Shown here: positions 24,462 to 36,303 of the stretch, piece after piece
Numbering within the stretch: position 1 is the first letter of the stretch
Layout: every line of letters begins with the position of its first letter
Assembly (NCBI RefSeq): GCF_030253575.1
Contig: NC_080568.1
Location: 27,357,001 to 27,421,000 of the forward strand
DNA length: 64,000 bases
Direction of reading: 5' to 3'
Source of the DNA: Rhododendron vialii
Lineage: Eukaryota > Streptophyta > Magnoliopsida > Ericales > Ericaceae
Program-made: the position numbers and the translations under genes
The notes under the pieces: generated by a model
Told to the model about the DNA's origin: nothing
The model's input: the letters and a program-made list of their open reading frames with translations, nothing else
Databases searched by the model: none

Positions 24462-27400
24462 TTAGTAGCAAACAGAGCGAGAGTTAGGTTGCAAGCTCCC
24501 AGCCCTAAGGACTTCGGACAAACTCTTAAATCTTCTGCTCTCCTTTTCTGGGTTTCTAGCTTCCCCATCAAGCATAAGGGATTTTTCATCTCTACCCATC
24601 TTCGTAAGTGCCTTATTCTGGACATTCAGCTGATGAATCTCCTCAAAACCAGGAGGAATCTCGTCGAAAAGCTCATTGTTAACCTCTAGCAAGGGCTTTT
24701 GTGTAGCAAAACTGAAATTTCTTGAAACACAAGGAATCTCTGGATGCAAGGATATTGCAGTGGCTTTTTCATCCCTATAGCTATTGCAGCTCCTCTTGGA
24801 TGATCTTCCTGGAATTGCTATGTCCAATCTTCCCACGTCTTTTCCAGCAAGCATGTCAATCTCCATGTCAATAGCACAGTCTGACGACTGAATGGGAAAT
24901 GTGATTTCCTTGTCATGCTTGCAAACAGCTTCATGCTTTTTGACACCACGGAAGATTCCCCAGAAGTAGTATTCCTCATTCCATCCTGTTATATTTCAAA
25001 GGCTTGATCAGAACTGTTGATCATCAAATTCAAGCAGGAACCAGATAGTGCAATATTAATTAAAAATTATTTCACTTCTTTACCCACAAAAGAAAGCCCA
25101 GATAATGCACTTCCTACGGCAAGTCCAAACAACGTTGCGAATTTACCCAATCTCTAGTTCATTATAGGACTGAAGGGAGATTGAGTCATTAATAGTTCAT
25201 TCAAAAAGAAACCTCCTACAAATAACGAAGACGAAAATGGAAAGAAGACAACGAATGAGTTGCCTGGTTTCCAGGTCTTGCCATTAAATTGCATAAGGAA
25301 ACATGGATATACAGAGACTTAAGAGTATTACTTTGAGAATTAGTTTGCAGAAGTTTGGATGTAAACACCAACAACTCTACACCATCCACGTAACTTCTCA
25401 TCACTAAGTCTTGTTTCTCTATGAACTCCAGGAGGCAGATATACGGTGCAGATCTACAATCCAACATTGAATTTATCTTAAACAACTTCTGACAAACGAA
25501 AATTTTCACAACCCAAGTCAGGTAAAAAAACAGACCTCTGACTATTGCTGGAGAAGAAGTACAGCCCTATATCATCCTCACCAGGACAGTAGTCCAGAAA
25601 TATATTGGTCCAAACATTAGAACGCGGAATCAATGTGAACAGAAGGACTTGAGGCATTGCTTTTGAGAACTCATAGACTTTGCGACGGACTTTCAAAGGA
25701 GGATGAGCAAAAAACCCTTCATTGAGTTCTTTACAGTTAACGGTATCAAGAATTTTGAAGCTTCCCCTGGACAATGCAAGGAACAAAGTCAATACATAAT
25801 CTATCTTTTCTTATTCAGTGAATGGAAACTACCTGTAATACATTGGGATAATGTCTCAAGAAGCATCAGTTGCTAAACAAATTCACGTAAGTGAAGAACT
25901 AATTGATACTCACTTCCAAGAAGAATCTAGAGCAGGACCTTGAACACATTTGTCATCTTTAGGCAGAATATTCATCTGGTCACCATTCTCAGCATTGAAT
26001 TTTCTTGGCTCCACATTACTACAACCATTATTACTGCCTACGAGATAGATGTTCAATACTAGAGAAAAGTCTGAAAATTCTTCAATGCACTGTGAAAACC
26101 ATAAATAAATTTTTCATACGTAATCAAAACACCTGGATGTGTAGAGTCATGATGTAGGTCGGTCAAGTTGATTTCACAGGTCTTGCCTGAACTGACTATT
26201 GGTGGAAAAAGAATCGCTTGTGGGGAATCCGATGATGCTTTATTCACCACATTATCTTCCTTTGCACTAACATTTTGGGTTTCTACAGCAGAGCTAACGG
26301 CATCTGCAGGTTGTTCCATGGGAAAATGTTCCTTCCTGGGAGCTTGAGCAGCTTTCTTTTCTGAAACATACAAGCACAACCATATTTTTAAAACCTCTAA
26401 TGAAAATCAACCCCATCAACCCATATTACCACCAAAAATAATGAAGAGAAATCTTGCCCAGAGAGACTTCTGGGAAGACAAACGACAAGAAACTACTCAT
26501 GCCAATGTAGATGATTATACTTAATCCAGAAAACAATGTAAAATGCAACTCTGCTTGCATTGAATTTTCGCAATAAAGCGACTCAAGATTAAAACCTCTT
26601 AACTCTCATGTCAGGAAAAAAATGTAACTGATACTTTACACAAAGTTCATATAACAACAAATTCAAACGTAAGAACACAGGTTCAGAGGTTTCATATCAA
26701 ATTCGTCGATTTTGAATGCAACACAGATCCTTAAAGAACTTTGGTACTGAACACGTTAGAACATTTTATAGTAAAAATTCTAGAGCACAAGAAAGTAAAA
26801 GTTTGACTAGACCTCATGTTCACCACCTCAGAATCATATGATGTCAACTCAAAGTTTAGCCAACTTCACTTAACCTCATATAATACTGGTGATCAAAATC
26901 ATGGAATAAAGCCTGTAACATGCACTGGGAAAGGACAGGATCAATAAATTGCGGAAAGCTATGCAAAATCGAGATGACCTTTCTTAATCCCCATCAAAGT
27001 TAGTGAGCACAAAATTTTATGCAAGAAATCTCTAGAGATATATATTACCTTTAGGTTCTTTTGATGTTTGAGTTACTTCTTGTTGACCAACTTGATTGGT
27101 GAGGCTGTTGCCATTTCCAGTAGGCGGAAATTCGGGTAGCCTAAAACTAGGGTTTGCTTTGACGGAAAATGATGACTTAGGGGACATAGCCATGGGCTTT
27201 ATGGGAGTTCTTTCAGAAATACGAACAGAAATTTTCGATGGCCCAGACTTTGAGTTCATATTACTCTTTGAAGGGGATTCGAAATTCTTGGCTCCTGAAG
27301 ATAGCATGATTGCTTCTTGAGCAGGAATGTACTTCACTTTCCCAGTTTTACCAATCTTTTCCCATTTGAGAAGCTTGCCACGACTGGATGGATTAGTATT

Positions 27401-29095
27401 TTCCTTCTGCATCATACCTAAAGGGTCCGACATTAACATATTGGGGGCTTTTGGTGAAACCGAACTTCCCATTTCACATGCTTCACAAAGCCAAGAGTCT
27501 GGGTCATCCTCCCAAAAGGGTTTCCTGCAAAGAAGTCGGGACACATTCAAATGAAGATAATAATGCAGTGTTACAGTTCTATATTGTAGGTTCAATCAGG
27601 CTTAGGCATCATATGCACTTATGTAAGCAACAAGGAACTTGAAATGAAGGGCACATATGTCTTCATTGAGAAAGAGCGAAAGAGATCTGACATATGCTCA
27701 CGAGCTATTTTGCATCGACAGCAAGCCATAATTGCTTCAGGAGTACCAGTATCGCCAGATATGTCATAAGGTTCACCCTGCAAATCAGTAAACGAGATAT
27801 AAAGAGTATGATAAGTGATTCTCTTTTTACGAAGCATTGCTGGTTGCTAATGTAAAAACAAAGGTCAAAACAAAACCGTCGTTTTGTCCAAACTGTTAAC
27901 GAATGGATCATTGGTAACGGTTCTGCATATACCATGCAAACAGGTAATGTGAAACTATTTTTAGTCCATACAGAGTGAGTGAAGAATAAGTTCTGTTTAG
28001 AAAATTTGAGTACACTGTCGATAGACAGAAAAGATCCAAAGAACTAGTTCGAACTGAATGAATAACTGAAAATTTGCTTGGAAGCAGGATTATAGTCAGA
28101 GAATATTTGAGCACTAAAAAGACAGCAATTCCTTGAAAACAGAAAATCAGATGGTAAAACAATACATAATTATCAACCATGTCGGGAACAATCTCAACAT
28201 AACACAGAACAGTAAACACGGAAAGGAAAAGGGAAATTAACAAACAGATGTGAAGGGAAAATGAGACACCAAAAGAAAAGGAAGATAACATCCAACAATT
28301 TAACAACCTAAACAATCAAATTACACAACCTCCTTGCAATTAAAGTAAAGAGCTTGGGGGCTGTGGCGAATCTGCATAATACTGAGGTAAGAACTAGAAG
28401 AATATACGAGAATGAAAAAGTGACTAAAATAACCCCATTTCACATGTTACTGTATCCAGAATCATAAGGTAGTAATGAACCAAAAAAGGAAGATTTTAGA
28501 ATGGAAGACAATAAGCTAAAAGGCAAACCCCTCACTTCTTCAACAGGAGTACTGTGTTCCACTTTCTCAGTTTTAACAATCTCTTCATAATTGGGAAGCT
28601 TGCTAGAACCTGCTGAACAAGTACTTTCATGGTCCACAACATCTGAGGGGTTTGGAGTTAATGTCCTCAGCAAGTCTTCCGTCAAAGAACTTGATGAACT
28701 CATACTTCCAATGCCACATGGTTGACAAAGCCAAACATCTGGGACATCCTCGCTAAATGGTTGCCTGCAGTAACTGGAAAAAAGGAAGAGAATTGCAACA
28801 TGTTCAACCAAAAATAATTGTGCAGTGATACAATTATGTACACTAAGGTATCATTCTTAAGCACCACATGAACTACATGCAAGGAATCGAAAACTTGTTG
28901 AAATAGGCAAAAGGGCCCTCACTATTAACATGGAACAAAGAGTATACACAAGTTTATTGGCACTGTGAAAGGAGAATTTAGAATCCACATGGATTGAGAG
29001 AGATCTTACATGTGCTCATGATTTATGTTGCATTGAGAGCACGTAACTATTGCCTCCAGGACACCAATATCGCCACATATGTCACAAGGTTTGTC
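24462..29095 (-). CDS. PHD-finger protein of the AIPP2/PAIPP2 family with duplicated PHD module (5' exon not resolved)
   Basis: Nuclear chromatin reader; Arabidopsis AIPP2/PAIPP2 pair with the BAH protein AIPP3 in a transcription-repressing complex. Nine in-phase exons: 29095-29010, 28773-28536, 27777-27692, 27524-27049, 26360-26133, 26037-25914, 25766-25536, 25453-25332, 24985-24462; 705 codons including the stop. PHD 1 has all eight ligands in CDIC-x12-CSQC-x4-HEHIYC then WLCQPC. PHD 2 is a copy (same 86-nt first exon) but reads YDIS where CDIC belongs and loses the HxxC cysteine at the next splice. Downstream are a Ser-rich linker and the conserved block KGSFKILDTVN, AHPPLKVRRKVYEFSKAMP, LIPRSNVWTNIF, DDIGLYFF, VELLVFTSKLL and EYYFWGIFRGVKK, characteristic of the family, then a tail ending RSVCY. 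PHD 1 begins in phase 0, so at least one upstream coding exon with the ATG is missing; the promoter is probably near 32.2-32.4 kb. Confidence 0.85.
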
Positions 29096-29143
29096 CTGCC
29101 GAATAGGAAACAAGATACAAAAAATGCTAACAATTATTTCCTC

Positions 29144-29273
29144 CTTCAAACATGTGTGCTTGCTCAAGTTAAAGCTGTTGGTTATGGAATGGACTACAGG
29201 TCTTTCAAACATCTGTGCTTGCTCAAGTTAAAGCTATTGGTTATGAAATTCTAATATGGAATGGACTGCAGGT
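29144..29273. repeat. imperfect tandem duplication in the first resolved intron of the PHD gene
   Basis: Two copies, period about 59 bp, of CTTCAAACATGTGTGCTTGC, TCAAGTTAAAGCTGTTGG and GGAATGGACTACAGGT. The second has a 12-base insertion. It lies just upstream of PHD exon 1. Confidence 0.75.
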
Positions 29274-30187
29274 ATATTTTCATACATATATAAAGAACAT
29301 GTGAGCAGGTAAACCAAATCCAGTACTGTCAAAACAGAGTGAAAAGAACTATGGGTGTTTAAAAGTCAGTTGATTAGCAATTTGAAATATAAGATAAAAA
29401 ATGGAATGAGCAATTAAAACTTTGAGAACCTAGGAGTATGATTTCGAATCACAAATATTCAAGCATGCAATCTCCAGAGGTATAAAGTACAATACCAAAT
29501 TTTAACAACTTAAAAAGTTGAAATCAACACTCAGACATGCTTGTGAAAAGCTTTGAATATATCTGGTTCTTTAAGCCAAAGAAAACCTCCAGTTCTGTTT
29601 CTAACGAACATTCTGCATATACACTATTTTTCCTTGCCCTGCTTTCCCCTTTTCTCTTCTACATGACTCCTTCTCCAACTCCAAAACAATCCAGAAACAA
29701 CTTATGTACACAGTCTGGGCATGTAGGTATTAAAACCATATTGGTTTCCAATATAATCCTGTACAGTAAGGTAAAAAGATATGTTGTTAATATCCCTATC
29801 TTTAACCTGCATAAGGCCATATTATATAGTTAGAATCGACAATGGTGACCTGTTCAAAACTAAAGTTTCTCAAACATAAAAAGAAGTGTTAGACACTAGG
29901 GGCATGGGAAGCAAAGAATCTACATAGTTTGGAACTGAAAGATGAAAGTACAATTCTAAGAAACAAATATATATATATATATATTGAAAGTACAAGGGAC
30001 AAAGTTGTGTGCCCTCGAATGGAACGGAAATTTAATGTGCATGTCCTCCATTGAAAGGATATGAGTTCTTGAGAGACTTGAACATAGGGATGTCTTGCAT
30101 TCATTGGTCTCCAGTGTTTTGGTTATCTAACTTCCAGAAATTCTTATAGAGGAAACAAACAAATGTTAATCATGATTAAATGGATAA

Positions 30188-30556
30188 GGCACCCACATCG
30201 GGAGTTTGGGTTTGTGTGTGTGTGTTTAAAGGGTTCACTCTACCTCTCCCTAGTTAGCAATTGCCTAGGTGAGTTTGGTAGGTGAAATTACCCTCTTGCC
30301 CTCCCTCGAAAAAACTACGTCGTGCCCACCCGTTGTAGAGGGATCCGACCTCTGGTGTAGGCCCCTTGGGCCCACTGTCGTTGTGCTGCGTTTCGCGGCG
30401 AGGCTCTTGGGCCTGCGTTAGATGGGCTGGCTCCCACATCGGGAGTTTGGGTTTGTGTGTGTGTGTTTAAAGGGTTCACTCTACCTCTCCCTAGTCAGCA
30501 ATTGCCTAAGCGAGTTTGGTAGGTGAAATTACCCTCTTGCCCTCCCTCAAAAAAAA
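30188..30556 (+). mobile_element. retroposed element with 14-bp target duplication, poly-A tail and internal direct repeats
   Basis: GATTAAATGGATAA flanks both sides exactly (30174-30187 and 30557-30570). The 3' end is an A8 run. Inside, a unit of about 118 bp beginning CCCACATCGGGAGTTTGGG and ending ACCCTCTTGCCCTCCCTC occurs twice (about 30191-30308 and 30431-30548), separated by about 120 bp of GC-rich DNA. The long target duplication and A tail indicate LINE-type retroposition; the repeat-spacer-repeat layout resembles a TRIM-like retrotransposon or dimeric SINE. Within an intron or leader of the PHD gene. Confidence 0.8.
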
Positions 30557-30957
30557 GATTAAATGGATAAAACTATAAGGAAAAAAAAAGGTTAGACTTT
30601 CAAGTATAGGGCATTAGGAATACAACTATAAGGAAATGACAAGGTTAGCCCTATGCTGCACTGGGAAGCCAGGTATCTAAGCCTCCAATGTTAGAAGCAT
30701 GAAACAGGGGGCCAATGAAGAGGTGAAGAAATAGAGAATAACAAATAGTGCAGAACAATGAATTTGAGAAATTAAAAGACTAAATAGTAAAGAAATAGCA
30801 TTGAAAGTGAATCCTCGGACTAATATTATACCCAACAAGAATCTCAACTCTTAAGGTAAATAATAAACCAAAAAACAAAGATGTTAATGTAATAAACAAG
30901 TAACCCCTGATATCCAATTATGGCGATTTCTATACTTTTACATATGACAAACAATTA

Positions 30958-31064
30958 GGGCGTGTTCCACTAACACAAACAAGTAGTTATTGTGAGAGAA
31001 TGACATATCTCATAAAGCGGGAAATAACTACTTAAAAAATAACAACCTTAGCGAAACGGGGCCT
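30958..31064. mobile_element. short MITE, family B copy 2
   Basis: Ends GGGCGTGTTCCACTAAC and TTAGCGAAACGGGGCCTC, with inverted AAGTAGTTATTGTG / AAATAACTACTT arms. About 107 bp. Confidence 0.5.
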
Positions 31065-31129
31065 CAAGCAACCAAATGACTTAAAATAGTCCAAAGTAAG
31101 GGTTAATAAAGACAAACCCCAAGTTCTTA

Positions 31130-32060
31130 TCAAAAACATAAAACAAAACCCTAGGCAAGAAAGTACAATAGCACAAAGAAATTTACTATACAATAAAAAC
31201 CTCAATCTCAACTTTTCGTGTAAAGGGTAACAACCAAATCTCTTTTTTTTTTTTTGATTAACTACAACCAAATCTCTTTATCAATAGTATATAGGTTGAA
31301 TCAAACAAAAGTAAAAGAGTACCAAAACTCTTCAACAGAGCTCCATTAGCTTCTTAAGTTACAAATATGCGCCCCTGTTGAATGGTGAGAGAAGGTAAAA
31401 CGAAAAAAGAAAAAAAAAACTGTTCCTCATCAAATTTTACCGGAAATGGTAAAAAAAAAAAACCAAAAACCAAACCAAACCCTAGGTAATAAAGTAAAGT
31501 AGCACAAAGAAATTACTATTCATTAAAAGCCTCTTCTTCTTTTTTTTGATCTGGTGTTCAATAAAAACCTCAACCTCAGCTTTTGATGTAAAGGTAACAA
31601 CCAAATCTCTGTCTATAGACTATATAGTAAAGGAGCGCTCAAACTCTTCAATAGTGCGGCATTAACTTCTTAAATACAAATATGCACCCCTGTTGAATGG
31701 TGAGAGAAGGTGAAAAGAAAAAATAAAAAACAAAACTGTTCCTCATCAAATTTTACCAGAAATGGTAAAATAACACAAAACCAAACCCTAGGTGAGAAGG
31801 AACAGTAGCACAAATAAATTACTCATACTATTCGGTAGAAACCTCAATCTCAACTGTCAGGTAAAGGGTAGCAACCAAATCTCTTTATCAATGGTATAAT
31901 ACGGATTGAATCAAACAAAAGTTCAAGGAGCACGCAGATGCTAAAACATCTTGCACCCATGTTGAATAGCGAGAGAAGGTAAACTAAAAAAGGAAAGGAA
32001 AAGCTAATGGGTTAATGGGTTCTCATCAAATTTTACCAGAAATGGTAAAAAAACGAAATG
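31130..32060. repeat. three tandem degenerate copies of a ~310-bp unit
   Basis: The block AACCCTAGG, GCACAAAGAAATT, AACCTCAATCTCAACTTTT, GTAACAACCAAATCTCT, CCCCTGTTGAATGGTGAGAG and TCATCAAATTTTACC-x-GAAATGGTAAAA recurs at starts near 31147, 31478 and 31784. No reading frame. It lies upstream of the PHD gene coding exons. Confidence 0.75.
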
Positions 32061-32639
32061 TGACTCATTTTCTTTTCATTTTATTACTCAGTACTTTCAC
32101 ATCCATCTCTAACAAATGTAAATCATAGGAGAACTACATTTCCAATTTTTTCCCATTTGTGTCGCCATTTTTCTGCTATTGTAAAACCGACGTTGCTTTA
32201 AAATAGTCCAAAATCCAAAGGAAAATGGAGTTGTTTAAGGGTTTTACCATGAGGGATTTCGGCTGAATCTCTGGAAAGACTGGAAGGAATCTTTGTCCAC
32301 TACGATACCTCGAGAATGGGGTCAAATGGGAGCTTTGAGAATCGACAAGACGAAGAGGGAGGGGGGGCCTACCACCTACCCCACGCACTCGACGTGTTTG
32401 GATGATAAGAAAAAATTTGGTTGATTTTCCGAGAAAATTTCTTGGCGGCGTCGATTCTGTCTGTTTAATACGGAGTAAATACTCCTACATATTAGGGGCA
32501 CGATACTGTGGGGGCGGCGCAGGAGGTCCGGTCGTGAGCCTCCCACGTTAATGTAGATTGGAAGAGGTTTTGAAATCGGAAAGAATACGAGTACAGCAAA
32601 CGGCGGTACACACAGTGCGATTTAGGACCCGAGATGGGT

Positions 32640-32865
32640 TCAAAATTAAAAAATTAGCAGCTTATTTCACATTTTCAAACTCAAAAAATAAAGTAAATGA
32701 AAAATATTTTTTTCAATTTTTTTTGCATCATATGAAAGATCTCATCGAGATCTTCTAAACAAAATTCATATTGCATATTTTTAGATTTCAATAAGCCCAT
32801 AATTTTTGAGCTTGAAATTGCTTTCTTAAAAAATAAGGACTTATTTTTTGTTTCAGAATGGAGCC
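32640..32865 (-). mobile_element. MITE family A, copy 2
   Basis: Reverse-oriented copy of 2121-2361: GATCTCATCGAGATCTTC, CATAATTTTTGAGCTTGAAA and end TTTCAGAATGGAGCC. The opposite terminal repeat is eroded, so the left boundary is approximate. Confidence 0.7.
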
Positions 32866-32930
32866 TTATAGTGTTTGTCGTACCCATAGCAACTCTCTCT
32901 TGAAATTGAAACAAAGGAAATAACCACTGG

Positions 32931-33390
32931 CAGTGGCGGATCCAGAAATTTAGTACAGATGGGTTACCTCTCAATCATAACTTTATAAAAATAACGGACA
33001 ATAAAAAATATTAAGAGAAAATAAATGGAATATTACTTTATTATATTTACTTGTGTTTTGTAGATATAGGAAGAGTTGTTGATATTGTGGTATTACTATG
33101 ATAAAAGCTCTTGATGGGTTTCAACTATCATTAGCTACATGTTTTAGGAGAAATTTTTCATCCGTTTGAACATCAACAATAAAAAGAAAGATCGGAGAAA
33201 ACTCCTAGGGATCGGACCAACAACCAACGGCATAAAAGGCAACGTCCTTGCCGCATGCACAAGTCACAAGGCTTGCTATGAGTTGGGTATTTTTATATAT
33301 ATTACTTATTTCCTTGGTTCAAAAAACACTATTCTAATAATTTTAGCTGGGTCACGTGACTCGCCTGTTTTTTATTTAGATCCGCCTCTG
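32931..33390. mobile_element. hAT-type element, CAGTGGCGGA ends
   Basis: Ends CAGTGGCGGATCCAG and TTTAGATCCGCCTCTG, inverted. Flanks ACCACTGG (32923-32930) and ACCATTGG (33391-33398), an 8-bp duplication with one mismatch. 460 bp, no coding capacity. Confidence 0.8.
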
Positions 33391-33422
33391 ACCATTGGGG
33401 TGGCAGTTCGAGTGGCTGAGGT

Positions 33423-34396
33423 CAATGGCGGAGCCAGAAATTTGGTACAGATGATACACTTATTGTTCATGTTCTCGATTTCTTTTTCACAATCAAGTCC
33501 AATGTTATTTCCGATCTTGTTCAAATTGAAAACCCTTAAGTTCTAACATGCAGTCTACATATAAATTTATAAAAAAAAAAAAATCAAAAGTACGTATTGT
33601 AACATATCAATTTTGGAATTAAAAGCCACACCTTTTAAGAACACTCTATAAATTAAGGGTCGTCATCGGGCCAGGCCGGCCCAGCCCGTCAAGTCGCTGC
33701 CCAAGTCCGCCCACGGGCCGAGCCGACTGGGCTTTTTTCTTTTTGGCGGGCCGGCGGGCCAAAAGCCGGATGGGCTTAAATTTCCTTGGGCAAAACTAAA
33801 CTAAGGGAAAAAAGAAAAGGTTTTCTGGGATTTTGGGCTAATAGGCGGGCCCGTTGGTGGGCTTTTAGGCAGGTACCACGTGCGGGCCTACGGGCGGGCT
33901 CACGGGCCGGGCCTATGGGCGGGCCGAGTAAAAATTCATAGGCCCGAGCCCGCCCATTACAAACTACTGGCCGAGCTAGCCAACCCGTTTTACGGGCTCG
34001 GGTCGGGTAAAAGCCCGAGGAGACCGGGCGGGCTTTTGGTGGGTTGCGGGCCTTCGGGCTAAATGATGACCCTTACTATAAGTAATAGAATTGACATGAA
34101 AATCGAGCAAACAAACCGTAATTATTAGATATTCATGAAAAAAATGACTTGTAAAATTAAAGATGAGAGGTGAATTTGGAGAGAAAAATGGTGAAGCAAA
34201 TTAATTTAGGCTACTTTTATGGGTTTTGAGACTTATGAGAGTTGATGAATTATAATTTCTAACTATATAGGGGCACTAGTGTAAACATTTTAGGTTGTGA
34301 ATGAAAATTATACAAATAAATAGAGGACTAAAGTGTAGTAGTTCAAAACCCAGGAGGGGCACGCGACCCCTTGGTCCCTCTTTAAATCCGCCTCTG
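33423..34396. mobile_element. second CAxTGGCGGA hAT-type element, host of a nested insertion
   Basis: Ends CAATGGCGGAGCCAG and TTTAAATCCGCCTCTG. Exact 8-bp duplication GCTGAGGT (33415-33422, 34397-34404). Without the nested 33654-34075 insertion it is about 544 bp, similar in end sequence to its neighbour at 32931-33390. Confidence 0.85.
33654..34075. mobile_element. GC-rich hAT-type MITE nested in 33423-34396
   Basis: Ends TAAGGGTCGTCATCGGGC and GCTAAATGATGACCCTTA, inverted. Flanks CTATAAAT (33646-33653) and CTATAAGT (34076-34083), one mismatch. The interior is dense in GGGCGGGCC / GGCCCGCC words, unlike its AT-rich surroundings. Confidence 0.85.
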
Positions 34397-34404
34397 GCTG
34401 AGGT

Positions 34405-35178
34405 AGTCGGGTTAAAACCCTCTCACCCACGTTAAATAGCATTGGAAGAGGTTTTGACGGTTCCCCTTCGAACCTTTGTACTTCGTATTCTTGGATATTG
34501 TGTTTTTATGGTATCATTACGAACTGGTATCGATGATTTTTAAACCATTGATCGAGTAGATTTCATATAGAATGACATTTCTAAACAAAAACGAGTTTTA
34601 TCGGGTATGAATAGGTATTTGAATAGCATCTATAAAATCGACATCAAATATAATTAAGGCATCCATCTTAAAAAAAACACACTAATTTTTTTTTTAATAT
34701 AAATCATAAACTTATTATAGATAGAAAATAAATAGTCCAACCAGAAGAATGCCGACCATACAAACAATTCCATAGGACCGTAAGCACAACACAACCCGGC
34801 AAAGCATACAAATACAGCATACCTTTTGTACACAACTTTGTAATTCAAGGGAGATGTTTTAAGAAATCAATAAGTGGTTTTCTGTATGATTTATTAAAAA
34901 ATAATAATGAGTGGTTATTGTCTGAAAGAATATAAGCACCAAAAACAGGAGTAATAAATTAAGTTGTTAATTTCAAATTAATGAACTAATTTGATGAATA
35001 AGTATCAAGTTAAATTCGAACCGAAATTAAGTGGGCAATAGAGTAGTCCAAGTAATTTTACAACGAATTGTATATTTATTCTCATAAATCCCTGCCAAAT
35101 GCTACTATATGTCAAGGGTTTTGGCTGGATGTTGGGGTCGCCTGACCCAATGGTAACCTTGGCGAGGACCATGGGGTC
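34405..35178. other. intergenic, no gene seen
   Basis: AT-rich; no coding exon or transposon end recognised. Confidence 0.5.
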
Positions 35179-35409
35179 TAGGGCTAGAAACGAGTCGAGC
35201 TGAGCCGAGTTTTGTTGAGTTCGGCTAGTATCCAAAACGAGCAAAAAATTTGAGCTCGGGTTCGGCTCGTGGCTTAATGAACCGAGCCCTTAATAAGTTG
35301 AGCCTCTTTAATCGAGTCGAGCCTCCTTGGCTCCTTAACAAATCGAGATTTTGTCTAACGAGCCAAAAATTTGAGCGAGCAAGCTGATCAATTCATTGAC
35401 AGCCTTAGA
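35179..35409. mobile_element. GAGCCGAGC-rich hAT-type MITE, copy 1
   Basis: Starts TAGGGCTAGAAACGAG and ends CATTGACAGCCTTAGA. Flanks ATGGGGTC (35171-35178) and TTGGGGTC (35410-35417), 7 of 8 match. Filled with GAGCTCGGGTTCGGCTCG-type words also seen at 41518-41690 and 49126-49654. Confidence 0.65.
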
Positions 35410-35767
35410 TTGGGGTCTCCACCGTTCAGGCTCGTAATTTGAATTTAACGGAAGAGTAGAGTAGTGAGACCAATGAATCTCCTCAAATTGGAATTATGTT
35501 TGACTCGTTAGGAGTTCGTCTAAAATTATCTAGCCGTTACAAAATCAAAATGTGCATGACGAATAGCACGTTATCTTACACAAACATAGCTCGTGATTGG
35601 CTCGATTAAAATTTGTATAAAATGGACTCGTCTGTGTTGGAGGTGGGCAAAAATAGGAACCCTGTAGTAATTAACTTTCCACAAAGGAAATTCCTACCAA
35701 TACAAACAATATTGTGAAAAAAAAAAATTTATTGTGCAGAGTATTTGAATGATAGATAGGAAAGTTG

Positions 35768-36008
35768 GGTCCGTTCCAGAAACCAAAAAAAATCTTTATT
35801 TTTTAAGAAGGCAATTTCGAGCTCAAAAATTATGGACTTATTGAAATATAAAAATATGCAATATGGATCTTGTTTGAAAGATCTCGATGAGATCTTTTAT
35901 ATGATGCAAAAAAAATTAAAAATTTATTTTTCATTACATTATTTTTGAGTTTGAAAATGTAAAATAAGCTGCTTATTTTTTAAGAAGGTTTCTGGAACGT
36001 TAGAGCTC
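35768..36008 (+). mobile_element. MITE family A, copy 3
   Basis: Same orientation as 2121-2361: GGTCCGTTCCAGAAACC, AGAAGGCAATTTCGAGCTC, AATATGGATCTTGTTTGAAAG, ending TTTCTGGAACG followed by a few altered bases before AGCTCC. Confidence 0.8.
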
Positions 36009-36174
36009 CAATAAAAAGTACAGTAATTAATTGGTCCCCGCCCTGTACTCTATCAAACATCTGAGAAATTGAGGATAAAAAAAAAAAAAACATCTGAGAA
36101 ATTTATTCACGTCATGAGAAAAACAAACATGCTAGGAACATGGACTACATACTTCATCCCAATTCCATGAGTTA

Positions 36175-36303
36175 GGTTCCGTTCCGCTAATATTCTTATT
36201 TTTTAAATACTTATTTTTTGTTTTACGAGACAGATTATTCTTTCACAATACATTACCTTTAATTCAAAAATAAATACTTAGTATCTCTTAGCAGAATGGG
36301 ACC
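36175..36303. mobile_element. short MITE, family B copy 3
   Basis: Ends GGTTCCGTTCCGCTAA and TTAGCAGAATGGGACC, inverted, with subterminal TTCTTATTTTTTAAATAC. 129 bp. Confidence 0.6.

Noticed and set aside
32120-32390. Minus-strand ATG exon for the PHD gene (ATGGCGACACAAATGGG)
   Set aside because: Position fits a first exon, but the frame soon stops and no donor in the required phase could be justified.
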